DNA from: Bacteroidota bacterium
GTDB taxonomy: Bacteria > Bacteroidota > Bacteroidia > Chitinophagales > Chitinophagaceae
Direction of reading: 5' to 3'
Length of the DNA stretch: 6,438 bases
Assembly: GCA_023392185.1 (NCBI GenBank)
Contig: JAEVZP010000145.1
Coordinates: 1-6,438, forward strand
Part shown: piece after piece, positions 1 to 5,867 of the stretch
Numbering within the stretch: position 1 is the stretch's first letter
Layout of the letters: each line of letters opens with the position of its first letter
Notes under the pieces: model-generated
Databases searched by the model: none
Told to the model about the DNA's origin: nothing
What the model saw: the letters and a program-made list of their open reading frames with translations, nothing else
Position numbers and translations under genes: made by a program

Positions 1-299
1 AGCGGGTTTTGAAAGCGCGGGAAAAGCAGGCCGAGCGGTTCAGAGAGCAGGCGGGCGTGTATTACAACGCGCAGATGGGCAGCAAGCTGTTGAAAGAAAT
101 CTGTGTGGTGTCACCGGTGGGGATGAACCTTTTGAAAGTAGCCATGGAGCGGCTCAACCTTTCGGCCCGCGCCTTCGACCGGATCCTGAAAGTAAGCCGG
201 ACGATTGCGGATCTGGCCGGAACCGACGACATCCGTCCGGAACATTTAGCAGAAGCCATTCAGTACCGCAGTCTGGATCGCGAAGGCTGGGCGGGATAG
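1..299 (+). CDS. yifB: YifB/ComM-family Mg-chelatase-like AAA ATPase, C-terminal fragment
   Basis: Only the last 98 or so codons are in the window. The frame is open to the left edge (first whole codon at position 3) and ends at TAG 297-299. The protein contains VYYNAQM, then SPVGMNLLKVAMERLNLSAR, then AFDRILKVSRTIADLAG, and ends with a helix and EAIQYRSLDRE. This run matches the C-terminal Mg-chelatase domain of YifB/ComM proteins, where the LSAR..DRIL.V.RTIADL and EAI.YR.LDR blocks are characteristic. In Vibrio and Haemophilus, ComM is a hexameric helicase that helps integrate incoming DNA during natural transformation; the role in this organism is inferred. The Walker motifs and the N-terminal Lon-like domain would lie upstream. 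TTG at 9 is an internal codon, not a start. The gene converges on the oxidase-like gene. Confidence 0.93.
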   Translation, partial: RVLKAREKQAERFREQAGVYYNAQMGSKLLKEICVVSPVGMNLLKVAMERLNLSARAFDRILKVSRTIADLAGTDDIRPEHLAEAIQYRSLDREGWAG

Positions 300-445
300 A
301 CGGAACGCAATCCAAGTCAGGGACAACTTCTTTGTCATCCTTGAGAGAATCTCTTTAGAGCTTTCCTTAGACATGGAATCGAGACGGGCATTCTTTGCAG
401 AATGCCAAAGTCGCTGTGGCCACCCGCTTTGAAGCTGATTCAAAA
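300..445. other. Non-coding gap between convergent genes with a chain of small hairpins
   Basis: I find no convincing gene here. Several short perfect inverted repeats follow one another: GACAA 322-326 with TTGTC 332-336, GAGA 343-346 with TCTC 350-353, CTCT 351-354 with AGAG 357-360, and the strongest, GGCATTC 387-393 with GAATGCC 400-406 around a 6-base loop. None is followed by a T-run on either strand, so they are not obvious intrinsic terminators. A TTG-started 65-residue frame on the - strand crosses this gap and runs into the upstream gene; it shows no recognisable domain. The string CTTTGTCATCCTTGAGAGA resembles the widespread intergenic TGTCATCCTGAG-type repeats, so a decayed dispersed repeat is possible. 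Confidence 0.4.
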
Positions 446-477
446 CAAAAATTTCCGGAAATTTCCGGAAATTTTTG
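446..477. terminator. 32-bp perfect palindrome, candidate bidirectional terminator
   Basis: The sequence is a perfect inverted repeat centred between 461 and 462. It consists of two tandem ATTTCCGGAA units flanked by CAAAA on the left and TTTTTG on the right. As RNA it would form a hairpin of about 14 pairs, with a short T-run on either strand. It lies about 150 bp after the yifB stop and 28 bp past the stop of the convergent oxidase-like gene, where a shared terminator would be expected. The stem is AT-rich outside its CCGG cores, so terminator strength is uncertain. Its core is repeated at 1061-1084, so it may instead be a repeat or a protein-binding site. Confidence 0.5.
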
Positions 478-505
478 AAATCATTGTTTGGTTAGAATGG
501 GTCTC

Positions 506-1006
506 CTACACATCCAGTTCGCCAGATTTCCCAACCAGATTTTTATAATCACCGGTGGCTTTGGCGTACACATATTGGGCCACCATCATCACGCGGCTGG
601 CGTCGGCATCCCAATAGTGGGCGCTATCGGGCTGCACGCGCAACAGGGCGATACCGGGCGTGTCCAGTCCCTGCGGAAACCAGGCTTTGAGGGTGTCGTT
701 CCACAACTCTTTCATCTTGGCCCCATCCTGCACCAGAAACGCAACGCCATTGATAGTGAGATACGATTGCTTGGCGGGGGAGGCATAAGAAAGCAACACG
801 ATGTCGCCGTCGGCCGATTGTGCACCAAACTGCTGTTCGTCAGTGAAAAACCAGATGGTACCGTCGTCTTCGACTTCTTGCGTTCCCATGGGACGGGCGC
901 TCATCCGGTTGCCGGCATCGAGCGTAGTCAGCATGCAAAAGTCAATCGACTCGACCATCTCCTTAATTTTCTTCAGCGCTTCGGCGCCTTGCAGGTTGTC
1001 GTTCAT
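506..1006 (-). CDS. Pyridoxamine 5'-phosphate oxidase-like FMN-binding protein (general stress protein 26 type)
   Basis: A complete 166-residue protein with the split-barrel FMN-binding fold of the PNPOx-like superfamily. Visible family features are an N-terminal helix (LKKIKEMVESIDFCML), then TTLDAGNRMSARPMG as the first strand pair, GTIWFFTDEQ, a long strand region YLTINGVAFLVQD, and AWFPQGLDTPGIALLRVQPD followed by AHYWD. The last stretch is typical of the general stress protein 26 branch rather than true PdxH. Such proteins usually bind FMN or another flavin; their substrates are mostly unknown, so the reaction is not claimed. The length is normal for the family. I chose ATG at 1004-1006 (MNDNLQ). 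An in-frame ATG at 1061-1063 would add 19 residues lacking family resemblance and would sit inside a palindrome. It lies downstream of the cysteine-cluster gene on the same strand, 121 bp away. Confidence 0.88.
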   Translation of the reverse strand: MNDNLQGAEALKKIKEMVESIDFCMLTTLDAGNRMSARPMGTQEVEDDGTIWFFTDEQQFGAQSADGDIVLLSYASPAKQSYLTINGVAFLVQDGAKMKELWNDTLKAWFPQGLDTPGIALLRVQPDSAHYWDADASRVMMVAQYVYAKATGDYKNLVGKSGELDV

Positions 1007-1127
1007 AGCAAAGTATTTTCTTGGATTGAAGACCCAAAAGGCCTCCAAAACCGTGCCCTTCATTTCCGGAAATTTCCGGAAATGCGGAGGCCTCCGGCAG
1101 CGCAGCAGTTAAATTCAGAAATGCTGC
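1007..1127. other. Palindrome-rich intergenic region between two - strand genes
   Basis: This 121-bp gap holds three kinds of symmetry. There is a 24-bp perfect palindrome at 1061-1084. A second perfect palindrome, CGGAGGCCTCCG, abuts it at 1085-1096. GCAGCA 1102-1107 and TGCTGC 1122-1127 can form a 6-bp stem just past the stop of the cysteine-cluster gene. In addition, AGGCCTCC 1039-1046 can pair with GGAGGCCT 1086-1093, enclosing the 24-bp palindrome. No T-run follows the hairpins on the - strand, so intrinsic termination is not clear and read-through into the oxidase-like gene is possible. No exact TAnnTTTG element is present for that gene. Confidence 0.5.
1061..1084. repeat. 24-bp perfect palindrome of two tandem ATTTCCGGAA units
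   Basis: It shares its 22-bp core exactly with the palindrome at 446-477 and is centred between 1072 and 1073. The two TTCCGGAA octamers (1064-1071 and 1074-1081) are 10 bp apart, about one helical turn, which suits either a hairpin or a dimeric protein site. It lies about 55 bp upstream of the chosen start of the oxidase-like gene, so the two copies bracket that gene. Whether it is an operator, a processing hairpin or part of a dispersed repeat family cannot be told from one window. Confidence 0.7.
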
Positions 1128-1640
1128 TCAGGTTTCCGGAAAATCCCAGCCTGCAGCCACGGCTTTCTCCAGCCGGTGCACCAGCTCAAAGGTGGCCGGA
1201 CATTTATCCACATTGCCGATAAAAGTGTCGTTCCAGGCGTCGAAAGGTTTTTTGTTGTGATGCGGGAACTCGGCGCAGTCGAGCGGGCGAATGGCATAGA
1301 TGCTGCAGCGGTCATCTGCCTGCAAAAAAGGACAAGGCGTTTCGCGGTTTACCCAGTCGCCATTGTCGGCGTCTTTTCGGAGCCATTGGGCCTGTAAAGC
1401 CGCCACTGTCACGCCAAAGTGCCGGGCAATACGCCGGAGATCGGCTGCGTTATAAGTAGGTGTCATGGCCTTGCAGCAATGCGCGCAGGTGGTGCAATCG
1501 GTTTCCTGCCATACGGCAGTATCGGTTGCATCCACGAGCGGCTGAAAATCTTCCGGAACGATCTCGTCGAGTTTTTGCAAAAAAGCACGAAGGCGGCGGC
1601 GGTTGCGCTGCGCGCGGCGGTGGAAATGTTCTAAATCCAT
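1128..1640 (-). CDS. YkgJ-family cysteine cluster protein (CxxCxxCC domain)
   Basis: A complete 170-residue protein. The defining motif CTTCAHCC is at residues 49-56 (C49, C52, C55, C56). Further cysteines follow in CPFL (C103), RCSIYAIRPLDCAEFPHH (C112, C122) and KCP (C147). The pattern CxxCxxCC, C..L, C.IY..RP..C..FP is that of the YkgJ / putative zinc- or iron-chelating family, which includes the flagellin lysine N-methylase FliB. This short single-domain form has no methylase-specific part that I can see, so only metal binding is inferred, probably a Zn or Fe-S site in the cytoplasm. The N-terminus is very basic (HRRAQRNRRRLR). ATG at 1638-1640 is preceded by GGAAAA about 9 bases away, the nearest thing here to a ribosome-binding site. 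It overlaps a TTTTCCGGAAAA palindrome. Divergent from the outer-membrane protein gene. Confidence 0.9.
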   Translation of the reverse strand: MDLEHFHRRAQRNRRRLRAFLQKLDEIVPEDFQPLVDATDTAVWQETDCTTCAHCCKAMTPTYNAADLRRIARHFGVTVAALQAQWLRKDADNGDWVNRETPCPFLQADDRCSIYAIRPLDCAEFPHHNKKPFDAWNDTFIGNVDKCPATFELVHRLEKAVAAGWDFPET

Positions 1641-1645
1641 ATGCT

Positions 1646-1657
1646 TTTTCCGGAAAA
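1646..1657. repeat. TTTTCCGGAAAA palindrome before the cysteine-cluster gene
   Basis: A perfect 12-bp palindrome begins 5 bp upstream of the start codon at 1640. It carries the same TTCCGGAA core as the double palindromes at 446-477 and 1061-1084. At this position a bound protein or a hairpin would affect initiation on the - strand; that effect is inference. It could also simply supply the weak GGAAAA ribosome-binding sequence. Confidence 0.4.
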
Positions 1658-1702
1658 TATGAAGCCAGACGGCTAAGATAGCGCTTCCGGCAGAAGCCGC
1701 CG

Positions 1703-1763
1703 CTGCTCAAAGAGCAGACCAGCAGGCAGACATTAGCAACTTTCAGGTCTGCAAATTTTTTTT
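1703..1763 (+). promoter_or_regulatory. Overlapping alternative hairpins ending in a T-run
   Basis: On the + strand CTGCTC 1703-1708 pairs with GAGCAG 1712-1717 around an AAA loop. GCAGACC 1714-1720 overlaps that right arm and can instead pair with GGTCTGC 1746-1752. GCAGAC 1726-1731 competes for the same right arm. After 1752 comes AAA and eight T residues (1756-1763). The shape resembles a terminator/antiterminator pair, but it lies upstream of the best promoter for the + strand gene and no + strand transcript is known to enter it. It may therefore be fortuitous, or belong to a small RNA. Confidence 0.25.
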
Positions 1764-1773
1764 ATTTAGTATT

Positions 1774-1781
1774 TATATTTG
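1774..1781 (+). promoter_or_regulatory. Bacteroidota-type -7 promoter element TATATTTG
   Basis: A perfect match to the Bacteroidota sigma-factor -7 consensus TAnnTTTG, 42 bp before the GTG start of the DUF5686 gene and just after an AT-rich tract. Transcription would begin near 1788, giving a leader of about 36 bases. A good -33 TTG at 19 to 21 bp spacing is not evident; the nearest candidate is TCTG at 1748-1751. Confidence 0.5.
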
Positions 1782-1823
1782 TCGGGGAAATTTTTACCCG
1801 GCTATTTTCGACTGGTTCTCTAA

Positions 1824-4514
1824 GTGTCTTTAAAAAGGTTTTTTGCGTTTGTATATGGTTTACAAAGCGTTGCAATGCTGTTGCTGCTGGTTTTGCTGGC
1901 AGGAGCAGGTTCGCTACGCGCACAGGGCATCTACATGCCCGACAGCCTTGTTCGCCAGCGCGTCGACTCCCTGCTTGCGGATTCGCTGACCCGGCATGTA
2001 GACAGCCTTGCCCAGGCGGGGGCGCTGCGGCAGGTGCGCCTGGCCGACACACCATCGGTTTTAACGAGGGGGGGAAAAACCTGGCGCATTACCGGTCATG
2101 TGTTTGACAAGAATACCCGCGAAACGCTGCCTTTTGCGCATGTACGGGTGCCTCGTAGCACCATTGGCGAGCCAACCGACCTAGACGGCAATTTTACCCT
2201 TATCGTCGAAAATCCACCTGTGGATTCGCTGGTGATAACGGCTATGGGCTATCAACCCTGGAAAATGCGCCTCGACCCGAAACGGCTGGTGCAGGAGCTG
2301 CACATCGAACTGGAGCGGGCCGAGAATGAGTTGAAGGAAGTGGTCATCAAGCCGGGGCTGGATCCGGCCCTTAAGCTGATGCGCAAGGTGATTGCTGCTA
2401 AGCCACGAAACGATCCCGACCGCCTCGACGCCTACCGCTGCGAGCTTTATAACAAGCTGGAAGTGGATATTCAGCGCCTTTCGCGGGCACAGTTTGAAAA
2501 GTTGCCGGGCATGAAGGCTTTCAGCTTTATCTACGACAACTATGACAGCACAAGCGATGCGATTCCCTTCCTGCCTTTCTTCCTTACCGAGTCGCTGGCC
2601 GATTATTATTTCCGGGAAAATCCCTCCGGCCGGCGCGAGGTGGTGAAGGCCACCTTGGTGAAAGGCATTAAAAACGAAACCATTACCGAGTTTCTTGGCG
2701 GGATGTACGTGAAGCTTAACACCTATAAAAACCGTATTCCGGTATTCGATAAAAACTTTGTGTCGCCTATTTCCGATAATGGCGAACTGTACTATAAATA
2801 TAAAATCCGGGATACGCAGACCGTCTTCGGGCACACGATCTACCGGCTGCAATATGCGCCACGCCGGTCGGGTGAAAACTGTTTTTACGGCGATTTCTGG
2901 GTGGTGGATTCTTCGTTTGCGGTGCAGCGCATCAGCCTCGAATTGCCCAAGGAAGCCAATATCAACTGGGTGAGCCGGATGAGTTTGTATCAGGAATTTA
3001 TGCCCTTGTCTGATTCGTTGTGGGCAGTGAGCAAAGACAAATTTGTAGTAGACTTCAACCTCCCCTATGCCGGCAAGAAATTTCCGGGTTTCATCGCCCG
3101 CAAAACGGCTGTTTACAAAGAATATGACACGAGCCACGCCGCCGCCGCCGCCGGCCTTGACCACCCGGGGTACCACCGCGACGTGGTGATTGCCGACACG
3201 GCCCGCGAGACTACCGACGCGCAGTGGGAAAGCCTTCGTCCCGAGGCACTGAGCAAAAACGAGCGGGCCATCTACCGCACGGCCGATTCGCTGGAAAATA
3301 TGCCCCTTTTCAATCAGGCTAAGAACTGGATTCGCTTTATTGCCACCGGCCGCAAGGAGGTTGGTAAGTTTGACATCGGCCCGGTTTGGAATTTTTACAG
3401 CAACAACCCTGTGGAAGGCCATCGTTTTCGCTTTGGCGGCAGCACCAACGAAAAGCTTTTTGAAGATGTACAGCTGGAGGGATATGTGGCCTATGGCACC
3501 CGCGACCGGCGTTGGAAGTACAATGCCTCTGTGATGTGGCTGCCCGACCGCGAGCCACGCAGTGCTTTTTTCCTGTCTTATGCCTCCGACCTCGACCGGG
3601 CAACGAGCTACTATGATCAGGCCCCGCGCAACAACGACAATATCCTGACCAATGTGCTGCGCAAGCGGGGGCTTTCCTGGCGGACCGCTTTTGTGCAGGA
3701 GGCCCGTGCAGAATGGCGAAAGGAATACTACAGCGGCCTGAGCCACAAAATCATGCTGCTGCATCGCGATTTTGATCCGTATGCGCCTTTGCCCGAAATC
3801 TTCCGCAATGCCGACGGCGGAGCCACTTCGACACTGGTCAGCACCGAGGCGAGCGTATCGCTGCGGCTGGCCTGGAAAGAAAAGTTTATCAGCGGTAAGT
3901 TCCGGCGGGTGAGCCTGGGCAGTAAGTATCCGGTGGTGGAAGCGCGTTACGGCCACGGCTTTAAAGGCCTGCTGGGCGGTGCTTACCGATACGATAAGAT
4001 ATCACTGGGCATCTCCGACCGGGTGCGGCTGGGGGCACTGGGCAAAGGACGCTATGTGGTTTTTGCCGGAAAAATCTTTGGAACGCTGCCCTACCCGCTG
4101 CTGGAAGTCCATCCCGGCAACGACTATTATTCCTACAATCCGCGTGCTTTCAACATGATGAACCGCTATGAGTTTTTGTCGGATGAATACGCCGGTTTTA
4201 TGTGGGAACATAACATTGGCGGCGGGCTGTTCAACTACGTTCCGGTGCTTAAAAAAGCGAAGCTGCGGCAATTCTGGACCTTAAAAGGCATTATGGGTCA
4301 GCTGTCGCCTGAAAACCAGAAATTGAATCTGCATCAGGGCTTTGCCTTTCGCACGCTGGAGCGCAAGCCGTATGTAGAGATCGGCACGGGCGTGGAAAAC
4401 ATCTTTCAGTTGTTCCGGGTCGATTTCATCTGGCGGGTGATGCCGGCGCCGCTACCCGGTGAGCATCCCAACCGCTACTTTGGCGTTTTTGGCTCGCTGA
4501 AACTGGAGTTTTAA
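1824..4514 (+). CDS. DUF5686 / carboxypeptidase-regulatory-like domain outer-membrane protein
   Basis: A complete 896-residue protein. Residues 1-34 form a signal peptide: KR near the start, hydrophobic LLLLVLLAGAG core, likely cleavage after LRAQ. Residues about 35-85 are a Ser/Asp/Leu-rich linker. Residues about 88-165 are a CarboxypepD_reg-like beta sandwich (ITGHVFDKNTRETLPFAHV, DLDGNFTL, LVITAMGYQPW). The rest matches the Bacteroidota DUF5686 family and probably ends in a membrane beta-barrel, since the chain finishes with alternating aromatic strands and a terminal Phe (FGSLKLEF), the usual barrel signature. Location is inferred to be the outer membrane; the ligand or role is unknown. 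The start is GTG 1824-1826, immediately after an in-frame TAA. ATG at 1875 (residue 18) would remove the positive residues of the signal peptide. The coding sequence has a G7 run at 2068-2074 and a (GCC)5 run at 3138-3152 giving five alanines. Confidence 0.88.
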   Translation: MSLKRFFAFVYGLQSVAMLLLLVLLAGAGSLRAQGIYMPDSLVRQRVDSLLADSLTRHVDSLAQAGALRQVRLADTPSVLTRGGKTWRITGHVFDKNTRETLPFAHVRVPRSTIGEPTDLDGNFTLIVENPPVDSLVITAMGYQPWKMRLDPKRLVQELHIELERAENELKEVVIKPGLDPALKLMRKVIAAKPRNDPDRLDAYRCELYNKLEVDIQRLSRAQFEKLPGMKAFSFIYDNYDSTSDAIPFLPFFLTESLADYYFRENPSGRREVVKATLVKGIKNETITEFLGGMYVKLNTYKNRIPVFDKNFVSPISDNGELYYKYKIRDTQTVFGHTIYRLQYAPRRSGENCFYGDFWVVDSSFAVQRISLELPKEANINWVSRMSLYQEFMPLSDSLWAVSKDKFVVDFNLPYAGKKFPGFIARKTAVYKEYDTSHAAAAAGLDHPGYHRDVVIADTARETTDAQWESLRPEALSKNERAIYRTADSLENMPLFNQAKNWIRFIATGRKEVGKFDIGPVWNFYSNNPVEGHRFRFGGSTNEKLFEDVQLEGYVAYGTRDRRWKYNASVMWLPDREPRSAFFLSYASDLDRATSYYDQAPRNNDNILTNVLRKRGLSWRTAFVQEARAEWRKEYYSGLSHKIMLLHRDFDPYAPLPEIFRNADGGATSTLVSTEASVSLRLAWKEKFISGKFRRVSLGSKYPVVEARYGHGFKGLLGGAYRYDKISLGISDRVRLGALGKGRYVVFAGKIFGTLPYPLLEVHPGNDYYSYNPRAFNMMNRYEFLSDEYAGFMWEHNIGGGLFNYVPVLKKAKLRQFWTLKGIMGQLSPENQKLNLHQGFAFRTLERKPYVEIGTGVENIFQLFRVDFIWRVMPAPLPGEHPNRYFGVFGSLKLEF

Positions 4515-4620
4515 GATGGCCGGGCGGCAGGCCAACAAGAGTAAAAGGCAGCAACGCTTTACTTTGCTCCGGGCACGTCTTTTTTGCCTGCCTGCACCTG
4601 CCTCTGTCCTTCTCCGGTTT

Positions 4621-5820
4621 ATGAAGTCTGCCTCCGATACTGCTGTTGAAAGTGCAGCCCCTGCGTCTGGCCTTTCGCCTTTCCTGACCTATTTTATTGC
4701 TACCGCCTGTGCCGTGGTAGTTGCCAATCTATATTACTGTCAGCCTTTGCTGGGCCGTTTTGCCGGGTACTTTGGCGTGAGCGAGGCGGCGGCTTCGTGG
4801 GTCAATATCTGCTCGCAACTGGGTTATGGGCTGGGCTTGTTTTTCATCGTTCCGCTGGGCGACCGGATGGTGCGGCGGACGCTTCTGGTCCGTATGATTT
4901 TAATTTCCGGGCTCGCCCTCGCCGGGGCGGCGCTTGCGCCCAATATCCAGACGCTGTATTTTTTCAGCCTCGGCATCGGTGCGGCTTCTACCGCTTGTCA
5001 GATTTTTGTGCCGCTGGCGGCGCATCTGGCTTCTGAGCAGGATCGGGGGTGGGTGATTGGCACGGTGATGGGGGGGCTGCTTTCCGGAATTTTGCTTTCA
5101 CGTACGCTCAGTGGCCTTGTGGCCGATCATCTGGGCTGGCGCAGTATGTACTGGATTGGTGCCGGACTTATGGTCGTCGTCAGCTTTCTGGTGTATCGTT
5201 TTATACCGACTGATAGGCCCGGTTTCCAGGGCAGCTACGGTGCACTGATCCGGTCTTTGTTTGGCCTGCTGCGAAGCGAAAAAGTAGCGCGGCAAAGCAG
5301 CTGGATCGGCGCGTGTTTATTTGGTGCCATCTCGGTTTTCTGGAGCACGCTGGCCTTTTTTCTGGAAAAGCCGCCTTTTTCTTATTCACTCACCACTATC
5401 GGTCTTTTTGGGATAGCAGGAATGGCAGGTGCTATCGTTTCGCCGCAGGCGGGCCGCCTGACGGATCGCCGGGGCTACGACCTGCCGACCCGTTGGGGGT
5501 TGGTTTTGATGCTGCTGGGCTATTTGGTTCTGTTTCCGAGCCAGCAGAGCATTTTGCTCCTGATTGCCGGTATTATCCTCATCGATATTGGGTTGCAAAT
5601 GGCTCATATTCCCAACCTGAGCCGGATGTCGTCGCTGGCCCCGGAAGCCCGCACCCGCTTCAATACCATTTACATGACCAGCTTCTTTATCGGCGGCACG
5701 GCCGGCTCCCTGATAGGGAGTTATGCCTGGAACGGCTATGGCTGGAACGGGGTTTGTGTTGCTGGTTTCGTATTTGTTGTCTTGGGAGGATTACCGACCT
5801 TGTTGCGGCGGCGGATATAA
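4621..5820 (+). CDS. Major facilitator superfamily transporter, 12 helices
   Basis: A protein of 399 residues counted from ATG 4621, the usual length for a 12-helix MFS carrier. Helix 1 ends in ANLYYCQPLL, typical of a COG2814-type MFS branch. Motif A in loop 2-3 is PLGDRMVRRTLL, and its second-half copy is QAGRLTDRRGYDLPTRWG. Twelve hydrophobic segments can be followed to GFVFVVLGGLPTLL, with a short basic tail RRRI. It should sit in the inner membrane and move a small molecule, probably with protons; the substrate (drug, sugar or metabolite) cannot be read from sequence. The frame extends upstream to ATG 4516, one base after the TAA of the previous gene. The extra 35 residues are Arg/Lys/Gln-rich and lack family resemblance, so I prefer 4621, though coupling from 4516 is possible. 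A G7 run lies at 5070-5076. Confidence 0.87.
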   Translation: MKSASDTAVESAAPASGLSPFLTYFIATACAVVVANLYYCQPLLGRFAGYFGVSEAAASWVNICSQLGYGLGLFFIVPLGDRMVRRTLLVRMILISGLALAGAALAPNIQTLYFFSLGIGAASTACQIFVPLAAHLASEQDRGWVIGTVMGGLLSGILLSRTLSGLVADHLGWRSMYWIGAGLMVVVSFLVYRFIPTDRPGFQGSYGALIRSLFGLLRSEKVARQSSWIGACLFGAISVFWSTLAFFLEKPPFSYSLTTIGLFGIAGMAGAIVSPQAGRLTDRRGYDLPTRWGLVLMLLGYLVLFPSQQSILLLIAGIILIDIGLQMAHIPNLSRMSSLAPEARTRFNTIYMTSFFIGGTAGSLIGSYAWNGYGWNGVCVAGFVFVVLGGLPTLLRRRI

Positions 5821-5855
5821 AAATGTATTTGTGACTTTTTCACGAATCTGGATGA

Positions 5856-5863
5856 TACCTTTG
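5856..5863 (+). promoter_or_regulatory. Bacteroidota-type -7 promoter element TACCTTTG
   Basis: A perfect TAnnTTTG match ends only four bases before the ATG at 5868. If used, transcription would begin at or within a few bases of the start codon, giving a leaderless or nearly leaderless mRNA. The upstream TTTG at 5828-5831 is 24 bp away, longer than the usual -33 spacing. The position fits a separate promoter for the ATPase gene instead of read-through from the transporter. Confidence 0.35.
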
Positions 5864-5867
5864 AAAC

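Noticed and set aside
387..406. GGCATTC/GAATGCC hairpin as the yifB terminator
   Set aside because: A clean 7-bp stem, but no T-run follows on either strand; kept only as part of the hairpin chain.
246..443. 65-residue - strand open frame in the convergent gap
   Set aside because: It starts at TTG, overlaps the end of yifB by 54 bp, has no domain or start signal, and is better explained by hairpin-rich non-coding DNA.
488..1222. 244-residue + strand open frame over the oxidase-like gene
   Set aside because: It starts at TTG, runs antisense to a clear PNPOx-like protein and into the cysteine-cluster gene, and has no recognisable domain.
3138..3152. (GCC)5 microsatellite
   Set aside because: In frame, it only encodes five alanines in a linker-like stretch; length change would not shift the frame, so there is little reason to suspect a switch.
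2181..3956. 591-residue open frame on the - strand opposite the outer-membrane gene
   Set aside because: It lies wholly inside the DUF5686 coding region, shows low-complexity His/Gly/Val composition with no domain, and is a typical antisense shadow of a GC-biased gene.
4540..4563. AGTAAA...TTTACT hairpin as a terminator after the outer-membrane gene
   Set aside because: A 6-bp AT-rich stem with a 12-base loop and no T-run directly after it; too weak to call.
5313..5834. 173-residue + strand open frame inside the transporter
   Set aside because: It is an alternative frame of the MFS gene; the MFS frame has clear helices and motifs and this one does not.
5831..5843. GTGA/TCAC hairpin after the transporter stop
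   Set aside because: A 4-bp stem is within chance expectation and has no following T-run.
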